From Tissierellales bacterium (GTDB lineage: Bacteria; Bacillota; Clostridia; Tissierellales; Tissierellaceae): 64,000 bases of DNA. A program made the position numbers and the translations under genes. Positions 44,624 through 52,971 of this stretch are shown here, in pieces (position 1 is the stretch's first letter; each line of letters begins with the position of its first letter). The notes under the pieces were generated by a model. That model searched no databases, had not been told where the DNA came from, and saw only the letters and a program-made list of their open reading frames with translations. The stretch is taken from NCBI GenBank assembly GCA_014360205.1, contig JACIXZ010000007.1:47599-111598 (forward strand), in the 5' to 3' direction.

Positions 44624-45494
44624 ATTTTGCTCCTCCAATCTTAGATTTTAAATTTTTTATATTCAATTTAGATTCAAAGTTGTTGTATGAAATGAACAAT
44701 ATGACAATTATTGCGCTAATAGCTCTTAAATCTGTCGGATTTAAACCTAAATCAATAGCGATTCCTCCAATAATTTTATACGCACATGCACCTAATATAG
44801 AGCGGGTTGTCAATTTTAAAAATGATGAATTTTTTCTTATGCTATCTCCGATAATAACAGAGGCTAATGCTGTTACTATGATAGCATTTCCCATAGTTAT
44901 ATCAGCAAAACCTTGATATTGAGCCATTAAGCTTCCACTTAGTGCAACTAAGCCATTTGATAGCATAAGGCCAAGAGCTTTGAATAAATCGCTGTTTTTT
45001 CCTAATGATTTAACTAGATTTTCATTGTCTCCTGTTGCAATTAGCAAATAACCAATTTCAGTCTTTAAAAACAAATCTAATAATATTTTGATTATCAATG
45101 CTATAGCAAGTGTTAAAAAAATAGGAGAAGCATCTGTAAATAATGTCTGCTGATTAAAAAGTGCAATATTTGCCTTTCCATTTAACCTCAAGTTTATTGA
45201 ATAGAGCATGGTCATTGTTAGTATTCCGGACAACAGAGGTTTTATCTTTAGTTTTAAATACAAAAACGAAGTTATTCCTCCAGCTAAGATTCCGAATGTA
45301 AAGGATAAAAATGTAGAAAGATATGGATTTAATCCTAAAATAACAAATTTTGCGAAGGTAAAAGCTCCAAGTGAAAAACTACCCTCAACTGTTAAATCGG
45401 CAGTATCTAATATTTTATATGTTATCATAACACCCATTGCAAGAACTCCAAAAATGAGTCCTTGCTCTATGGAAGTTTTAAATAAATTTATCAT
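44589..45494 (-). CDS. ABC importer permease (TrpY-like)
   Basis: 301 residues with about eight or nine membrane helices, BPD_transp_2-type. The N-terminal SIEQGLIFGVLAMGVMITYKILD and the later DLTVEGSFSLGAF are typical of permeases paired with ABC_sub_bind lipoproteins, and ALSGSLMAQYQGFADITMG is the cytoplasmic coupling region. It overlaps the ATPase gene by 35 bases. Substrate is not determined by sequence; the T-box upstream indicates an amino acid. Confidence 0.87.
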   Translation of the reverse strand: MINLFKTSIEQGLIFGVLAMGVMITYKILDTADLTVEGSFSLGAFTFAKFVILGLNPYLSTFLSFTFGILAGGITSFLYLKLKIKPLLSGILTMTMLYSINLRLNGKANIALFNQQTLFTDASPIFLTLAIALIIKILLDLFLKTEIGYLLIATGDNENLVKSLGKNSDLFKALGLMLSNGLVALSGSLMAQYQGFADITMGNAIIVTALASVIIGDSIRKNSSFLKLTTRSILGACAYKIIGGIAIDLGLNPTDLRAISAIIVILFISYNNFESKLNIKNLKSKIGGAKYVGNKKVAKEL

Positions 45495-45505
45495 CTATTT
45501 TCCTC

Positions 45506-46471
45506 CTAGTCTTTTATAGCTGTAGCATCCTTAAATAGTTCATTATTTGGATCTATATTTAATAAATTTAAAGTATTTTCATTATATACAGTAGAAACAT
45601 TCTTTGCTTTTTCTACAGGGATTTCAGAAGGCGACATACCATCTACTAATATTTTCTTTGCCATTGATGCCGTTTGTTTACCTAATTCATAGTAGCTAAT
45701 TCCTTTTGTAATCAATAATCCACCCTTTATATGAGATTCTTCTGCACCAACAGATATTATTTTGTTCTCATTTAGCTTTTGAGAAATTACTGTTATAGCT
45801 GAAGCTATCATATTGTCAGTAATTGCATAAAAACCTTCAATTTCTTTTACAAAAGAATCCATGGCTTGAGGTATTTCATTTATATTAGAAACTCCTTTTT
45901 CTATTATTTCCAGATTTAATTTTTTAGAAATCTCTTTTGCATTTTCTATCTGTATTTCTGAATTGTTTTCACTTGTATTGTAGAGTATCCCAATTTTTTT
46001 GATTTCAGGGTTTAATTTCTTAAACATTAGCAGTTGTTCTTCAATAGGACTTTCATCACTAGTACCTGTTAGATTGGTATTAGGTCTATCAAAAGATTCT
46101 ACTAATTCGCTATATACAGGGTCTGTTACAGCACTAAATAGTATTGGGATGTCTTTAGTTGCTTGCTTTGCACTTTGTGCTGCAGGTGTTGCAATTGCAT
46201 ATATTAAATCAACTTTGTCATTTGCAAATTTTTGTGCAATAGATAATGATGTAGGAATATCACCTTGTGCATTTTGATATACTATTTTTACATCAATATT
46301 CAATTCCTTAAGTCCATCAATAAATCCTTCTCTGGCTGCATCTAATGCAGGATGTTCTGCTAATTGCACTATACCTACAGTAAATTCATGCTGGGTATCG
46401 GAATTAGAAGTGCATGCAGTTAATAGCAATGATAATGATAGCAATAATACGATAAATAATTTTTTTTTCAT
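45506..46471 (-). CDS. ABC_sub_bind lipoprotein (TrpX-like)
   Basis: 321 residues. A lipoprotein signal peptide with lipobox LLTAC (Cys20) precedes a two-lobed periplasmic-binding-type domain: FTVGIVQLAEHPALDAAREGF, ATPAAQSAK, LFSAVTDPV and GTSDESPIEEQL are hallmarks of the ABC_sub_bind family. It captures the substrate outside the membrane for the permease and ATPase encoded next. GGGGGA precedes ATG 46471. Its long leader is a T-box, so expression should rise when a particular tRNA is uncharged. Confidence 0.92.
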   Translation of the reverse strand: MKKKLFIVLLLSLSLLLTACTSNSDTQHEFTVGIVQLAEHPALDAAREGFIDGLKELNIDVKIVYQNAQGDIPTSLSIAQKFANDKVDLIYAIATPAAQSAKQATKDIPILFSAVTDPVYSELVESFDRPNTNLTGTSDESPIEEQLLMFKKLNPEIKKIGILYNTSENNSEIQIENAKEISKKLNLEIIEKGVSNINEIPQAMDSFVKEIEGFYAITDNMIASAITVISQKLNENKIISVGAEESHIKGGLLITKGISYYELGKQTASMAKKILVDGMSPSEIPVEKAKNVSTVYNENTLNLLNIDPNNELFKDATAIKD

Positions 46472-46500
46472 AACAAATCCCCCTTGTATAAATTAAAAAT

Positions 46501-46765
46501 CTCTCGTTCCTATATAAAAATATAGGGACGAGAGATATCTCACGCGGTACCACCCAAATTGTGACAATTGTCACCACTTTCTTTCAGACCTATCAGTCCT
46601 ATTCCATATAACGTAGGAAATACGGATTTGCCTAATTATTTAAATAGTTCAACAAATCAACTCAGGAGTGTATATTGCTTCATGATATTATCGGATTCCA
46701 CCAAATACCGACTCTCTTTAAATATTCAGCTGAAACACTTCTCTCCTTCAAAGCTTTTATGTATT
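46501..46765 (-). promoter_or_regulatory. T-box leader of the ABC importer operon
   Basis: Reading the minus strand: Stem I begins near GGAGAGAAGTG, with the AG-bulge region AGAGAGTCGG and distal loop GGTGGAATCCG; the specifier side is TGAAGCAATATACACTCC (46682-46665); the T-box core GGGTGGTACCGCG is at 46555-46543; the terminator CTCTCGT...ACGAGAG (46534-46501) ends in ATTTTTAATTT. If the usual GAA-NNN register holds, the specifier is GCA (Ala), but CAA, ATA or TAT cannot be ruled out. The acceptor bulge TGGT pairs with a tRNA ending ACCA, which argues against Trp and Asn. Confidence 0.9.
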
Positions 46766-46771
46766 AAATAC

Positions 46772-46800
46772 ATGATAAATTTATTTTGCTAATCTGTCAA
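46772..46800 (-). promoter_or_regulatory. Promoter of the T-box operon
   Basis: Minus strand TTGACA (46800-46795), 17-base spacer, TATCAT (46777-46772), a strong sigma-A promoter placing the start near 46765, just before T-box Stem I. Confidence 0.82.
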
Positions 46801-46875
46801 GTAAAATTTTAAAATTTTATTATTTTAGATTATATGTTAATATTATATTAAGTAAAAAAGAAAGAGGACTAATTT

Positions 46876-47466
46876 ATGAGAGATAAGCTGATTAAAGATA
46901 TAAATTTCATTGTCGAGATAGATAAAATGAAAAGCATTTATCGGAGGACTAAGGTAATTAATGAAAGAAAAAATGAAGATGATGCTGAACACTCATGGCA
47001 TATTGCTGTCATGGCTATGGTTCTTCATGAATATAGCGATGAAGAAATTGATTTACTTAAAACAATAAAAATGCTTCTAGTGCATGATTTAGTTGAGATA
47101 TATGCTGGTGATACATTTTGCTATGACAAAGCATCAAATGGAGATAAAAAAGAAAGAGAAGAAATGGCAGCTAAAAAGATATTTGGATTACTAGAAGAAG
47201 ATAAAGGAGAAGAATTTAAAACTTTATGGGAAGAATTTGAAGCTATGGAAACTATAGAAGCTAGATTTGCAGCATCTATGGATAGACTTCAACCAATGTT
47301 AAATAATTACAATAATTACGGAGGGACATGGAAAGAGTATAATGTTACAAAGGAAGAGATATACAAGAGAATTGAACCAGTAAAATATAGCTCTAAAGAA
47401 CTTTGGGAATTTGTTTTATATATGTTAGAAGATGCATATAATAGAGGGTATATAGTAAAAGAGTAA
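46876..47466 (+). CDS. HD-domain phosphohydrolase (YfbR-like)
   Basis: 196 residues with the metal-binding pattern of the HD_3 family: ERKNEDDAEHSWHIAVMAM (first His), LVHDLVEIYAGDT (HD pair) and a later FAASMDRLQPM (Asp). YfbR-type enzymes dephosphorylate deoxynucleoside 5'-monophosphates; others act on different nucleotides, so the substrate is tentative. It is divergent from the T-box operon and starts at ATG 46876 after GAGGAC. A lipoprotein gene follows after 41 bases. Confidence 0.85.
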   Translation: MRDKLIKDINFIVEIDKMKSIYRRTKVINERKNEDDAEHSWHIAVMAMVLHEYSDEEIDLLKTIKMLLVHDLVEIYAGDTFCYDKASNGDKKEREEMAAKKIFGLLEEDKGEEFKTLWEEFEAMETIEARFAASMDRLQPMLNNYNNYGGTWKEYNVTKEEIYKRIEPVKYSSKELWEFVLYMLEDAYNRGYIVKE

Positions 47467-47507
47467 TTATTTTTTATTATGGAAAATAGTAAAATGGAGG
47501 GATAAAA

Positions 47508-48215
47508 ATGCTTAAAAATAGAAAATTTGTTTTACCAATATTGCTTATGTTTATCCTTTTGATAACAGGTTGTTCCAGTGACATATCAGAAGAAGAACTA
47601 GCAAAAAAAGATCAAGAAATAAACGAATTAAATTCAAAGATAATAGAACTAAATGAAAAAATTGATGAATTAGAAAAACAATTAGAAGAATATAATAGTA
47701 TAGGAAAATTTGAGAACAATGAAGTGTTATTAAGAGCAATAGAGACAGTAAACTATCTTAAAGATAAAGACATGGAAGGCTTAGCAAGCGTTGTTCACCC
47801 ATTGATGGGCGTTAGGTTCACACCATATGAATATATAGATTTACAGAATGACTTAGTTTTTACAAAAGATAGAATTGCTACTTTCTTGGATGATACTCAA
47901 AGCTATACATGGGGGTTTTTCGACGGGACTGGAGAACCTATTGTTATGACATTTAGCGAATATTTTGATAGATTTATATATGATGCTGATTTTGCTAATC
48001 CACAGATGATAGGGAATAATTATTCGATAGGCAAAGGTAATAGCTTAAACAATATAGAAGAAGCATATCCAAATGCAAAATATATTGAATTTCACTTTTC
48101 AGGTATTGAACCCGAGTATGAGGGAATGGATTGGAGAAGTTTAAGGCTTGTTTATGAAGAAATGAATGGTATTTGGTATTTAGTAGGAATTGTACATGGA
48201 GAATGGACAATATAA
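47508..48215 (+). CDS. Lipoprotein with N-terminal coiled coil
   Basis: 235 residues. Signal peptide with lipobox LITGC (Cys near 22), then a heptad-rich coiled coil (about 28-68, leucine/isoleucine/glutamate/lysine pattern), then a globular domain with VNYLKDKDMEGLASVVHP, TWGFFDGTGEPI and a C-terminal GIWYLVGIVHGEWTI. The globular part resembles surface lipoproteins of unknown role in bacilli and clostridia that end in a W-x-L-x-G-I-x-H motif. GGAGGG precedes ATG 47508. No function assigned. Confidence 0.83.
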   Translation: MLKNRKFVLPILLMFILLITGCSSDISEEELAKKDQEINELNSKIIELNEKIDELEKQLEEYNSIGKFENNEVLLRAIETVNYLKDKDMEGLASVVHPLMGVRFTPYEYIDLQNDLVFTKDRIATFLDDTQSYTWGFFDGTGEPIVMTFSEYFDRFIYDADFANPQMIGNNYSIGKGNSLNNIEEAYPNAKYIEFHFSGIEPEYEGMDWRSLRLVYEEMNGIWYLVGIVHGEWTI

Positions 48216-48240
48216 TTAGACTTTTGAATGGAGGATTATG

Positions 48241-48417
48241 ATGTTAGGTGGATTTTTAATTGGCATTTTTGTGGCATGGATTTTATCTTTTTTTGGTGTA
48301 GATTCTATGATTATACAAGGATTATATGAATTGTTTAACATAGAGATAACAAGTGCTGGATATTATACATTATTTGCATTGATTGGATTAGTTGGTGGCG
48401 CAATTAAGAATAAGTAA
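48241..48417 (+). CDS. Small two-TM membrane protein (58 aa)
   Basis: An open frame of 58 codons behind GGAGG (48230-48234), reading MLGGFLIGIFVAWILSFFG, then DSMIIQGLYELFNIEITS and a second hydrophobic helix with FALIGLVGGAIKNK. Two glycine-rich helices resemble small membrane proteins of the transglycosylase-associated or phage-holin kind, but nothing decisive. It lies 25 bases after the lipoprotein gene in the same orientation, and a promoter for the ABC exporter follows it. The good ribosome site and topology make it a real gene. Confidence 0.7.
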   Translation: MLGGFLIGIFVAWILSFFGVDSMIIQGLYELFNIEITSAGYYTLFALIGLVGGAIKNK

Positions 48418-48434
48418 TTTGAAATGGCAAAGAT

Positions 48435-48463
48435 TTGTTAAAAAATTATTTTAGTAGTATACT
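48435..48463 (+). promoter_or_regulatory. Promoter of the ABC exporter operon
   Basis: TTGTTA (48435-48440), 17-base spacer, TATACT (48458-48463), about 35 bases before the ATPase start. Confidence 0.6.
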
Positions 48464-48497
48464 AGACTAGTAAAATAAATTTCTGGAGGATATTTTT

Positions 48498-49256
48498 ATG
48501 GAAACATATATAAAGTCAGTTAATTTAACAAAGAAGTTTGGGGATTATCTCGCAGTAGACAAGATTAATTTAGATGTGAAAAAGGGCGAAATATATGGAT
48601 TTTTAGGACCTAATGGAGCAGGTAAAACCACTACTATTAGAATGCTTACGGGTACTCTAAAGCCATCGGAAGGAGAAGTTTATATTTGTGGATTGCCTCT
48701 AAAAGATAAAGAAATCGAGATAAAGAAAATGATAGGAGTAATTCCAGATGAGCCAAAATTATATGAAGGCTTGAGAGGAAATGAATTTTTAGATTTTATA
48801 ATCGGAATTTATCAGCTAGACAAAAAAGAAACAATCTCAAAGTTAGAAGAATTAACAAATGCGTTTGGTGTAGATTATTTAAATGATTACATTGGCGATT
48901 ATTCTCATGGGATGAAACAAAAGCTGATGTTAATTTCAGTGCTAATGAGAGAACCAAGAGTGATGTTTTTAGATGAGCCTACAGTAGGTTTAGATGCGAG
49001 ATCAGCAAGACTACTAAAAGATTTGCTTACTAAGATTGCTCAAAAAGGCTCTACAGTATTTATTACTACACATGTGTTAGAGATCGCTGAAAAGATGTGC
49101 GATAGAATAGGGATTATAAATGAAGGTAAATTAATTGCAGAAGGTAACTTAGATGAATTGAGGGCATTGAGTAAAGAAGGGAATACAAGCCTTGAAGATC
49201 TCTTCTTAGAATTGACAGGAAACGAAGATGTAGTTGACATAGTGGAGGCACTTTAA
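48498..49256 (+). CDS. ABC-2-type exporter ATPase
   Basis: 252 residues: Walker A LGPNGAGKTTTIRMLTG, a Q-loop region near VIPDEPKLYEGL, signature YSHGMKQKLMLISVLM, Walker B VMFLDEPTVGLD and the switch TTHVLE. The signature begins YSHGM rather than LSGGQ, usual for this class. It works with the permease encoded 1 base after its stop to export an unknown substrate. CTGGAGG precedes ATG 48498. Confidence 0.9.
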   Translation: METYIKSVNLTKKFGDYLAVDKINLDVKKGEIYGFLGPNGAGKTTTIRMLTGTLKPSEGEVYICGLPLKDKEIEIKKMIGVIPDEPKLYEGLRGNEFLDFIIGIYQLDKKETISKLEELTNAFGVDYLNDYIGDYSHGMKQKLMLISVLMREPRVMFLDEPTVGLDARSARLLKDLLTKIAQKGSTVFITTHVLEIAEKMCDRIGIINEGKLIAEGNLDELRALSKEGNTSLEDLFLELTGNEDVVDIVEAL

Positions 49257-49257
49257 T

Positions 49258-50808
49258 ATGAGAGAGTTTTTACTATTGTATAAATATGCATCTAAAATTA
49301 CAAAACCTACTAAGAATAGAATGCTTAATTTTTCTAATGTTCTTGGATGGATTATATCATTAATCTTAATACTTTTATTAACCATACCTTTAGGGATGGC
49401 GTTTTACGAAATAGGTAAATCACTAATGATACCACTTTCTAGCTTAGGGTTAGATTATAACGGATACTTATTTGACATTTACATGTTTATTTATCCACTT
49501 ACATTTGGACTTATGGCAGTATTAACATTAGTGCCAAGTATGGTCTTTAACATATATGAATCAGAAGACATAGAATTTCTTTTTACACTGCCAATTAGAA
49601 GATCAAGCATTTTTATTTTTAAATCTATAATGGGTTTGTCTATGGGGATGATTCCCCTTGCAATACTTGTTGTAGTAGGGATATCATATGCTCTATTACT
49701 AAAAGTAAACTTAATTCTTAGCATCATAGCAATGCTATTTTTCATTGTATTTTTATTATTTTTATCACTGTTATTGGGGGCGTTTTTTGCTAGGATAATG
49801 ACTAAATCAAGTGCTAAAATTATTTCACAAATATTTTTGTATGTGAGTATAATATTTTACGTAGTCTTGATGAATCTAATTCCTAGGCAGATGGAAGCCT
49901 CGCCTCAAGACATATTAAATAGTTTTAACTCATTTTTCGCGATAATTCATGGTGATTATTCATATTTGTTGCCGATAAATTGGTTTATGTATCTTGTAAA
50001 CTTAGACATTAGAGTATTTGGTTTAGTTATTTTAGCAACATTAGTTTTAGGATATTTTATCTATAAAAATTCAAATCATTTTGAACTTGAAAGTGGAAGA
50101 GGTAAAACGAAAAAGACAAAGGGAGTTAGTGTTTCAAAACATCCTGTAATAAACAAAGAATTGAGATTAACCTTTAGAAATCCACAAAATTTATTTGGTA
50201 TTGCTTATGCAATTGTATTTCCAATAATTATGCTATTAATAAACAAGCAATTTTTAAGCGGAGCTATGTTTGTAGCTTTATTCGCATCAATGTATACATC
50301 GAATTTAAGTATGCAATTGATGAGTGTGGAAAGAAAAACATGGCCACTTATAATGCTATTACCTGTTAATGACAATTTTATACTTAGGGTTAAAGCATTG
50401 ATTCCGACTGCCATATACACATTTGTATATTTAATAGTTTTAATAGTTTCATATTTTGGAATTGGATTAAATCCTATAATGTTTTTAAGTGTCATTCCTA
50501 TGATTTCGGTATTGTTATTTTCCTCATATTTCGGATTATATTTATACTTAAAAAATCCTAATAGAGATTTTAATGGCCCAGCTGTAAAGCTAAATTTTAG
50601 AGAGAACATATCAGTACAATTTACATCCTTTTTATTCGGATTAGGCTCGATAATACCTTTTGTAATGTTAGATTATATCGATAACAATTCAGAATTATGG
50701 TTTAAAGCAATTGCATGGTTTGGACCTTGGCTAATTCTTATAGTCACAGTAGTTATTACAACTAGGGTTATAAATTCAACCAAAAAAATCCTTAATAATT
50801 GGGAATAG
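49258..50808 (+). CDS. Large ABC exporter membrane subunit
   Basis: 516 residues with about twelve membrane segments and a hydrophilic middle loop (about 278-300, GRGKTKKTKGVSVSKHPVI). The first half has FNIYESEDIEFLFTLPIRRSS, a motif typical of putative ABC exporter permeases in Firmicutes in which cytoplasmic residues before the third helix contact the ATPase. Substrate unknown. ATG 49258 immediately follows the ATPase stop, so the two are coupled. Confidence 0.85.
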   Translation: MREFLLLYKYASKITKPTKNRMLNFSNVLGWIISLILILLLTIPLGMAFYEIGKSLMIPLSSLGLDYNGYLFDIYMFIYPLTFGLMAVLTLVPSMVFNIYESEDIEFLFTLPIRRSSIFIFKSIMGLSMGMIPLAILVVVGISYALLLKVNLILSIIAMLFFIVFLLFLSLLLGAFFARIMTKSSAKIISQIFLYVSIIFYVVLMNLIPRQMEASPQDILNSFNSFFAIIHGDYSYLLPINWFMYLVNLDIRVFGLVILATLVLGYFIYKNSNHFELESGRGKTKKTKGVSVSKHPVINKELRLTFRNPQNLFGIAYAIVFPIIMLLINKQFLSGAMFVALFASMYTSNLSMQLMSVERKTWPLIMLLPVNDNFILRVKALIPTAIYTFVYLIVLIVSYFGIGLNPIMFLSVIPMISVLLFSSYFGLYLYLKNPNRDFNGPAVKLNFRENISVQFTSFLFGLGSIIPFVMLDYIDNNSELWFKAIAWFGPWLILIVTVVITTRVINSTKKILNNWE

Positions 50809-50818
50809 AGGTGATTTG

Positions 50819-51463
50819 TTGAAGGGATATTGTTTTGATTTAGACGGAACTTTACTTGATTCAATGTGGATTTGGGATAGATTGCCTTATGATTATTTAT
50901 TGTCCAAGGGGAAAAATCCTCCTAAAAACATAAGAGAAAAATTAAAAAAGTACAGTCTTAAAGAAGCATCATCAATTATAAAAGATGAGTTTAAGTTAAA
51001 AGAATCTGCAGATGAAATTAATTTGGAGATGGAGAATATACTTAAACACTTTTATGAGAACAACGTAGAGCTTAAGGACGGAGCACTAGAATTACTTCAA
51101 TATTTAAAAGATAATAAGTCAAAATTATGTTTAGTTACAGCTACTGAAGAGAAACTTTTACTGCCAGCAATCAAGAGATTGGGGATTTATGAGTATTTTG
51201 ATTTTATTCAAACTTGTGGCAACGTAGGATTTGAAAAATATGACGTCAATTTTTTTAAAATCTTAATTGATAGATTGAAATTGGAAACTAGAGATGTATT
51301 TTTATTTGAAGATGCACTACATTCTATGGAGACAGCTAAGAAGTTGGGAATAAAAGTAGTGGCGATAAAAGATCCAACTAATATTTCAGATTGGGATAAA
51401 ATAACAAAAGTTGCTGACATTGCTGTAGATAATTTGTCAGATTTAAATTTTGATTATTTATAA
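50819..51463 (+). CDS. HAD-superfamily phosphatase
   Basis: 214 residues, a HAD hydrolase of the beta-phosphoglucomutase/phosphoglycolate phosphatase-like group. Motif I FDLDGTLLDS (nucleophile Asp), a helical cap (about 20-85), motif II LVTATEE, and motifs III/IV in VFLFEDALHSMETAKKLGI. Substrate not predictable. TTG 50819 is chosen over TTG 50816 because GAGGTG then has reasonable spacing. It starts 10 bases after the exporter permease stop and is likely in that transcript. Confidence 0.85.
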   Translation: MKGYCFDLDGTLLDSMWIWDRLPYDYLLSKGKNPPKNIREKLKKYSLKEASSIIKDEFKLKESADEINLEMENILKHFYENNVELKDGALELLQYLKDNKSKLCLVTATEEKLLLPAIKRLGIYEYFDFIQTCGNVGFEKYDVNFFKILIDRLKLETRDVFLFEDALHSMETAKKLGIKVVAIKDPTNISDWDKITKVADIAVDNLSDLNFDYL

Positions 51464-51470
51464 ATAGTTG

Positions 51471-51499
51471 TTGATAATTATCTCATACTATGATATTTT
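51471..51499 (+). promoter_or_regulatory. Candidate promoter of the pyr operon
   Basis: TTGATA (51471-51476), a 17-base spacer, TATTTT (51494-51499). The -10 is weak, but the position, about 15 bases before the PyrR hairpin, is right. Confidence 0.4.
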
Positions 51500-51520
51500 A
51501 ATATAAATAAATACCTTTAA

Positions 51521-51613
51521 ACTAATCCAGAGAGGTTAGTAAGGAGAGCGTGTTAGCCCCCTTATGTATAAGAGGGCATTAATTTTAACGCATCCTTCAG
51601 GTAAAAAAGGAGG
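51521..51613 (+). promoter_or_regulatory. PyrR-type leader RNA of the pyr operon
   Basis: A hairpin ACTAA (51521-51525) / TTAGT (51536-51540) displays the loop TCCAGAGAGG, the PyrR-binding sequence of firmicute pyr leaders. Downstream, AAGGA with GCGTGTTA (51541-51555) can pair with TAACGCATCCTT (51586-51597), enclosing a second hairpin GCCCCCTTAT/ATAAGAGGGC (51556-51577). No T tract follows; instead the Shine-Dalgarno AAGGAGG (51607-51613) comes next. CATCCTT or CCCCCTT could alternatively pair with it, so translational control is possible. pyrR itself is not in the window. Confidence 0.78.
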
Positions 51614-51619
51614 ATAAAT

Positions 51620-52540
51620 ATGTTAAAAGGAAGAAGTTTAGTAGACCCAGAGGACTTTACTTTAGAAGAATTAGAAAGCATCTTTGAACTGACTAAAAAA
51701 ATAATTGAAAACGAAAAGGATTTTAACGACATTTGTCATGGTAAAATCCTAGCTACTCTATTTTATGAGCCTAGCACGAGAACCAGATTTAGCTTTGAAG
51801 CCGCCATGCTTAGATTGGGTGGTCAAGTAATCGGTTTTTCGGAGCCAGGCTCTTCTTCTGTAGCAAAAGGGGAGAGCTTAGCGGATACATTAAGAACTGT
51901 TGGTGCCTATGCTGATATAATAGCTATGAGACACCCAAATGAAGGAGCGCCAATTCACGGACTGAAGTATTGCCCGGTTCCATTGATAAACGCAGGAGAT
52001 GGTGGGCATCAACATCCTACTCAAACATTAACAGATTTATTTACTATTTTAGATGCACATAAGAGATTAAACAATCTCACAATCGGCTGTTGTGGAGATT
52101 TAAAATTTGGCAGAACTGTACATTCACTTCTCAAAGCAATGTCTAGATATGAAAATGTAGACTTTGTTCTAATTTCACCTCATGAATTACAAATCCCAGA
52201 TTACTTAAAAGAAGATTTGAAAAGAAAAAACATAAAGTTTCAAGAAGAAGAAAGGCTTGAAAATGTTATTGACAAATTAGATGTTCTCTATATGACAAGA
52301 GTTCAAAAAGAAAGATTTTTCAACGAAGCAGACTATGTTAGACTAAAAGATAGCTATATATTGGATCTAGAAAAATTAAAAAATGCAAAAGAAAACCTTG
52401 CTATACTACATCCACTCCCAAGAGTAAATGAAATAAAAATAGAAGTTGATGATGACAAAAGAGCTTGGTATTTTAAACAAGTTAAAAATGGGATGTTCGT
52501 AAGAATGGGACTTATTATAAAGCTATTGGGGGTAAGATAA
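51620..52540 (+). CDS. pyrB: Aspartate carbamoyltransferase catalytic chain
   Basis: 306 residues. Condenses carbamoyl phosphate and aspartate, the first committed pyrimidine step. Carbamoyl-phosphate motif [11 protein letters not shown] (about residue 51), the [11 protein letters not shown] segment and the aspartate-loop [16 protein letters not shown] precedes ATG 51620 and may be masked by the leader. pyrI begins directly after its stop, so the enzyme is probably the regulated E. coli-like dodecamer. Confidence 0.97.
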   Translation: MLKGRSLVDPEDFTLEELESIFELTKKIIENEKDFNDICHGKILATLFYEPSTRTRFSFEAAMLRLGGQVIGFSEPGSSSVAKGESLADTLRTVGAYADIIAMRHPNEGAPIHGLKYCPVPLINAGDGGHQHPTQTLTDLFTILDAHKRLNNLTIGCCGDLKFGRTVHSLLKAMSRYENVDFVLISPHELQIPDYLKEDLKRKNIKFQEEERLENVIDKLDVLYMTRVQKERFFNEADYVRLKDSYILDLEKLKNAKENLAILHPLPRVNEIKIEVDDDKRAWYFKQVKNGMFVRMGLIIKLLGVR

Positions 52541-52966
52541 ATGTTAGAAATAACAAGTATAAAAAAGGGAATTGTCATAGACCATATAAAACCAGGAATG
52601 GGATTAAAAATATTCGAATATCTAAAATTAGATAAGGCAGATTACACTGTGGCTTTTATAATGAATGCATCGAGCAAAAAATACGGAAGAAAAGACATAA
52701 TAAAGATTGAAAATACATTAGACATTGACTTAAATGTATTAGGGTTTTTAGATCCTAATATAACTGTCAATATAATTGAAAATGAAAAAATAATTGATAA
52801 GATAAAATTGGCTATGCCTGAATATGTTGAAGATATAATAAAGTGCAAAAATCCTAGATGTATAACTACTGTAGAGAGAGAAATAACTCATAGATTTAAG
52901 CTAGTAGATGAACAAAATGCAACCTATAAATGTGTGTACTGTGATCATATATATAAATGGGAGTAA
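52541..52966 (+). CDS. pyrI: Aspartate carbamoyltransferase regulatory chain
   Basis: 141 residues. The N-terminal nucleotide-binding domain has [13 protein letters not shown], and the C-terminal zinc domain has C102, C107, C131 and C134 (CKNPRC, CVYC). PyrI binds CTP and ATP and tunes PyrB. It starts at ATG 52541, immediately after the pyrB stop. Length is slightly under the E. coli chain, normal for clostridia. Confidence 0.95.
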   Translation: MLEITSIKKGIVIDHIKPGMGLKIFEYLKLDKADYTVAFIMNASSKKYGRKDIIKIENTLDIDLNVLGFLDPNITVNIIENEKIIDKIKLAMPEYVEDIIKCKNPRCITTVEREITHRFKLVDEQNATYKCVYCDHIYKWE

Positions 52967-52971
52967 TTCAA

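Noticed and set aside
46568..46792. Plus-strand 74-codon ORF upstream of the HD gene
   Set aside because: It is the antisense of the T-box leader and has no ribosome site.
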